Positions 57,514 through 60,157 of a stretch of DNA of 60,157 bases are shown here, piece by piece; within the stretch, counting starts at the first letter, position 1, and each line of letters opens with the position of its first letter. Made by a program: the position numbers and the translations under genes. The stretch spans positions 64,481-124,637 of the forward strand of contig JAFXDC010000065.1 in NCBI GenBank assembly GCA_017516345.1. Reading direction: 5' to 3'. Origin of the DNA: Clostridia bacterium (GTDB lineage: Bacteria; Bacillota; Clostridia; Christensenellales; QALW01). Below the pieces are notes generated by a model, which saw nothing but the letters and a program-made list of their open reading frames with translations, searched no databases and was not told where the DNA came from.

Positions 57514-58308
57514 ATGCAAAAGAATTTAAGAGATATCGGACTGTTTCTGTTTGACATGGATGGAACTCTTTATTTGGGAGACAAGCTGTTTGACTTTACC
57601 TGCCAACTGCTTGATACCATCAAGCGACAGGGGAAAAGGTATATGTTTATGACAAATAATTCATCCAAGGGGGTGGAGGATTATATACTCAAGCTGAAAA
57701 AGCTTGGTATAAGTGCGCAATACGAGGATTTTATAACCTCATCCCAGGCTACCGTTCATTATCTTAGAAATAATCATCCTGATTCTACGCTTTATGTTTG
57801 CGGTACGGAATCCTTAAAAAATGAGCTTAGCAAAAATGGCTTCAGGGTAACGGACGATACCGAGAAAACTCAGTGCATAGTAATGGGCTTTGACACCGAG
57901 CTGAGCTTTAAAAAGCTTTATGATGTATCAAAAATGCTGTGCACAAGGGAGCTTCCGTATATTGCTACAAATCCCGATTACGTTTGCCCGACCGAATTTG
58001 GGAGCGTTCCGGATTGTGGCAGTGTGTGCGATATGATATTTAATGCGACCGGGAAACGGCCGGTGGTTATAGGCAAGCCGGAGGCCGCAATGCCTATGCT
58101 TGCAATGGAAAATACAGGATACGATAAAGGCCAAACGGCGGTAGTTGGAGATCGTATCTATACCGATATAAAATGCGGCATTAATGCGGGGATTACAACG
58201 GTGTTGGTGTTAAGCGGTGAAACCACCAAGGAAGTCCTTATGAAATCGGAAGATATCCCGGACTACGTGCTTGATTCGGGCGCTGAAATACTAAAAATGA
58301 TTGACTAA
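57514..58308 (+). CDS. HAD-IIA family phosphatase of the glp operon
   Basis: A 264-aa HAD-IIA hydrolase: LFLFDMDGTLYLGDKLFD (motif I), YMFMTNNSSKGVEDY (motif II), VVIGKPEAAMP (Lys), and TAVVGDRIYTDIKCGINAGITTVLVLSGETT (motif IV). NagD-like cap between motifs II and III. The class includes glycerol-3-phosphate phosphatases; its place at the end of a GlpP-controlled operon makes glycerol 3-phosphate or dihydroxyacetone phosphate a sensible guess. It starts 8 nt after the DUF1667 gene. Confidence 0.87.
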   Translation: MQKNLRDIGLFLFDMDGTLYLGDKLFDFTCQLLDTIKRQGKRYMFMTNNSSKGVEDYILKLKKLGISAQYEDFITSSQATVHYLRNNHPDSTLYVCGTESLKNELSKNGFRVTDDTEKTQCIVMGFDTELSFKKLYDVSKMLCTRELPYIATNPDYVCPTEFGSVPDCGSVCDMIFNATGKRPVVIGKPEAAMPMLAMENTGYDKGQTAVVGDRIYTDIKCGINAGITTVLVLSGETTKEVLMKSEDIPDYVLDSGAEILKMID

Positions 58309-58350
58309 TTGTATATTGTGTTAAATTATGTAAAAAAATATCGAAAATGG

Positions 58351-58378
58351 TTGACAAATAGGGAAAATGTGGTATTAT
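58351..58378 (+). promoter_or_regulatory. Promoter of spo0A-like gene
   Basis: TTGACA (58351-58356), 16-nt spacer, TATTAT (58373-58378). TATCGAA, one base from the Spo0A box, ends 5 bp before the -35 (58339-58345). Confidence 0.6.
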
Positions 58379-58406
58379 ATGTATAAATTATAACGGAGGT
58401 TAAATT

Positions 58407-59144
58407 ATGCATAAGATTCTTATTTGTAAAATTGAAGGTGGATGTACAAAGGAGTTGGCAGAGAAAGCGTCTGCTTGCGGAATGGAGGTTCGAACCTGTC
58501 AGGATTGTCAGGCTGCGGTTGCACTATTGAATGATTACTTACCGGATATAGTGGTGTTTGACGTGGTGCTGATCAACGGTGATGGAGTTGAGCTTCTTAA
58601 AGAGTGCGTGATAAACGGTATGAGAAGCATCTGCGTAACCTCGCTTATCAATGATTCCGTTTTGCTCATGTGTCATCGCTACGGTACCGATTTTGTAATT
58701 CCCGAGGGCTTGGGAGTAGATAAGATACTGGAGCGCATACAATTGATCGCAGACGGCGGTCTTGATTTTGAACAAAGGCCCGATATCGATTACGGCAATT
58801 TGATCGATAAGGAGATAACCGTTATTTTAGGCAGCCTTGGAATCAAGCACGGTAGGCTGGGATTTAAGTATGCGAGAATGGTTATAATGGAAATGTACAA
58901 ATGTCAAAATACCCTTACCTTGTCCAAGATCTATGCCCAAATTGCCAAAATGCTTAATACAAAACCAAACTGTATTGAAAGAAGCATCCGAAGCGCCATT
59001 GAGGATACGTGGACCAACGGTTGCATAAACAAGATCGATGAAATGTTTGGATACACAGTGAAGGAAGAAAAGGGTAAGCCGACAAATAAGGAGTTTTTAT
59101 CTGCCGTTTATGAGCTGTTAAGATTGCGTATAGATATTAATTGA
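58407..59144 (+). CDS. spo0A: Spo0A-type sporulation regulator with divergent receiver domain
   Basis: A 245-aa protein. The C-terminal ~105 residues are a clear Spo0A effector domain (GIKHGRLGFKYARMVIMEMY, IYAQIAKMLNTKPNCIERSIRSAIEDTWTNGCI, FGYTVKEEKGKPTNKEFLSAV). The N-terminal ~115 residues are a receiver-like fold with Asp52 (VVFDVVL) and Thr78 (CVTSL) present, but the acidic pair after strand 1 is missing (ILICKIEGG rather than ILxVDDN) and the conserved Lys after strand 5 is replaced (FVIPEG). Phosphorylation as in standard Spo0A is therefore doubtful. It might be the main Spo0A of a divergent lineage or a paralogue. GGAGG precedes the ATG. Confidence 0.85.
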   Translation: MHKILICKIEGGCTKELAEKASACGMEVRTCQDCQAAVALLNDYLPDIVVFDVVLINGDGVELLKECVINGMRSICVTSLINDSVLLMCHRYGTDFVIPEGLGVDKILERIQLIADGGLDFEQRPDIDYGNLIDKEITVILGSLGIKHGRLGFKYARMVIMEMYKCQNTLTLSKIYAQIAKMLNTKPNCIERSIRSAIEDTWTNGCINKIDEMFGYTVKEEKGKPTNKEFLSAVYELLRLRIDIN

Positions 59145-59172
59145 TGCATATAATCCCTTTAGGGGGGATCGT

Positions 59173-59721
59173 ATGGAATATTATAAAGCAAACAGGCACT
59201 TTAATTACTGCGGGAAATATTATATTGTATTATTGGCACTGTATGCCCTTGGAATCAGCTCGGGAATATGGTTTAACAGGCTGTCCGAGACCAACGTGTT
59301 GTGCCACTCTACTGTTTTACTGATGCTATGTAGATGTAATAATGTGCTTGAGTGTATTGCTATGCAGCTTGGCAGACTGATGTTGATGAGCGGCATCATT
59401 TTTATATCATATTACTATAAGATATTGTTCTGGGTAGGGTATATAACGGTATTTTTTATAGGGGTCGTATTTGGTGCCGGTGTACGTATAATGGGCGCGG
59501 GCATGCTGAAGCTTGTTTTTTCGGTTGCGATGCAGCTTTTTCAAGCTGTGCTTATTATGTACTTGGTGTCTGTCAATAGTGATTTTATATTTAGAATTGA
59601 TGGGTTCTCGCGCAACGGTATTTGCAAAAAAAGAATCAGAATACTTATTTCGGTGTTTTTACTTTTGATCATGATGGTTTTTATATCGGGTATTTTAATT
59701 ATTAATATTAATTTAATTTAA
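59173..59721 (+). CDS. Hypothetical membrane protein downstream of spo0A
   Basis: A 182-aa protein with five hydrophobic segments: YYIVLLALYALGISSGIWF, LGRLMLMSGIIFISYYY, FWVGYITVFFIGVVFGAGV, LKLVFSVAMQLFQAVLIMYLV and ILISVFLLLIMMVFISGILI. The layout resembles SpoIIM/DUF95-type membrane proteins, but the similarity is too weak to name it. AGGGGGGATC lies before the ATG. It starts 28 nt after the spo0A stop, so cotranscription is likely; a sporulation role is inferred from position only. Confidence 0.65.
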   Translation: MEYYKANRHFNYCGKYYIVLLALYALGISSGIWFNRLSETNVLCHSTVLLMLCRCNNVLECIAMQLGRLMLMSGIIFISYYYKILFWVGYITVFFIGVVFGAGVRIMGAGMLKLVFSVAMQLFQAVLIMYLVSVNSDFIFRIDGFSRNGICKKRIRILISVFLLLIMMVFISGILIININLI

Positions 59722-59862
59722 TAATAAGCGTAGAAAATATGAAAGTATCAATTTTGGATCATGAAAATTGAGGAATCTCAAACAATAATACGAGGGATTT
59801 TATTGATTTTCGTAATTTTATAATTTATTTTTAAAAAATATTCAAAAAAACCTCAAAAACGG
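59722..59862. other. AT-rich intergenic region before rRNA promoters
   Basis: No gene, terminator with clear stem, or known RNA is seen. The A/T tracts near 59820-59860 could act as UP elements for the rRNA promoter that follows. Confidence 0.4.
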
Positions 59863-59890
59863 TTGACAAAAACGGTTAAATAAGTATAAT
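59863..59890 (+). promoter_or_regulatory. rRNA operon promoter P1
   Basis: Perfect TTGACA (59863-59868), 16-nt spacer, perfect TATAAT (59885-59890), preceded by A/T tracts. Confidence 0.8.
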
Positions 59891-59953
59891 TGGAAAAGTC
59901 GGCTGAGCGAAGCAAACGATTGAAAAAAATATTAAAAATATTAAAAAAATCGG

Positions 59954-59982
59954 TTGACAAAAATCGCGAAAGTTGGTATTAT
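59954..59982 (+). promoter_or_regulatory. rRNA operon promoter P2
   Basis: Perfect TTGACA (59954-59959), 17-nt spacer, TATTAT (59977-59982). P1 and P2 share the context CGGTTGACAAAAA, 91 bp apart, as in tandem rrn promoters. Confidence 0.8.
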
Positions 59983-59989
59983 AACAAGG

Positions 59990-60157
59990 CACCCTTGAGG
60001 GACGGGATCTTTTGAGGGGAGCATAAGAAGCTCTTTGAAAACTGAACAGTGAAGAAAAACGAGAGGTAAAGAAATTAAGAATTCAATACCACAAAGTAAT
60101 TCTGATGAGAGACAACAACAATAATAAAAGTCAGCAATGACGTTTTTTTAGAGCCAA
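59990..60157 (+). other. rRNA operon leader (16S gene lies beyond the window)
   Basis: CTTTGAAAACTGAACAGTGAAG (in part) is the conserved stretch found upstream of 16S rRNA genes in Firmicutes; the final bases AGTCAGCAATGACG...TTTTTTTAGAGCCAA resemble the leader just before the mature 16S 5' end. The 16S start (GAGTTTGATCCTGGCTCAG-like) is not inside the window. Confidence 0.8.

Noticed and set aside
60000-60157. 16S rRNA gene
   Set aside because: The conserved 16S 5' sequence is not reached; only promoter and leader are in the window.

Overview
The window looks like a chromosomal segment of a spore-forming, low-to-mid GC clostridial Firmicute, probably an uncultured gut or rumen lineage. The pointers are spore maturation genes (spmA/spmB), an AbrB-type transition regulator, a Spo0A-type regulator, AGGAGG-like ribosome binding sites, a GlpP antiterminator, the cdaA-cdaR pair and the rpsF-ssb-rpsR operon. 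No plasmid, prophage, transposase or CRISPR locus was recognised. The assignment to Clostridia is well supported; anything narrower would be a guess.

Layout. 1-12800 is mostly housekeeping and membrane functions: a cut-off membrane protein with a propeller-like ectodomain, rlmA, a TetR-controlled ABC exporter, a VTC-DUF4956 pair, a zinc-dependent phospholipase C family protein, then VanZ-hflX-(split unknown gene)-murG-ybaK. A tRNA-Leu at 12913 is followed by three hairpins and an AT-richer block (about 13.1-19.4 kb). That block holds an AraC regulator and a five-gene sugar operon (two dehydrogenases, FGGY kinase, DeoC-type aldolase, lyxose/mannose-type isomerase) and ends beside an acetyltransferase gene remnant. 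It reads like an acquired island. A second AraC regulator diverges from a very large GH92 mannosidase lipoprotein (21.8-26.1 kb).

26-38 kb carries core genes: an RpiB-family isomerase, rsmA, spmA-spmB, abrB, prfC, a RelA/SpoT-like protein, a P-loop ATPase, cdaA-cdaR (c-di-AMP), tRNA-Ala, rpsF-ssb-rpsR and yerC. Between cdaR and tRNA-Ala an HTH gene is cut short by a peculiar array of different short palindromes joined by a constant linker.

38-52 kb is accessory metabolism: an SGNH esterase lipoprotein, HAD phosphatase, alpha/beta hydrolase, SLC13-like transporter, LarA-family racemase, CapA-like lipoprotein, ThiT under a TPP riboswitch, a 2-keto-3-deoxy-galactonate type pair (aldolase, kinase) plus an HpcH-type aldolase, and trxA/trxB. 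53-58.3 kb is a glycerol-3-phosphate operon (GlpP, MgtC-like protein, GlpA- and GlpB-like flavoproteins, DUF1667 protein, HAD phosphatase). Two transcription terminators there are each preceded by the same 13-nt element, a good candidate for the GlpP target. The window closes with a Spo0A-type gene whose receiver domain lacks standard acidic-pocket residues, a small membrane protein, and tandem promoters plus leader of an rRNA operon whose 16S gene lies beyond the edge.

The points most worth following are the palindrome-linker array, the duplicated GlpP-leader element, the 21-bp-periodic repeat at the sugar operon promoter, the unassigned sugar pathway, the paired repeats at the abrB promoter, the divergent Spo0A, and a possible two-state RNA switch before the VTC gene. 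All assignments come from reading sequence and motifs; no database search was run.
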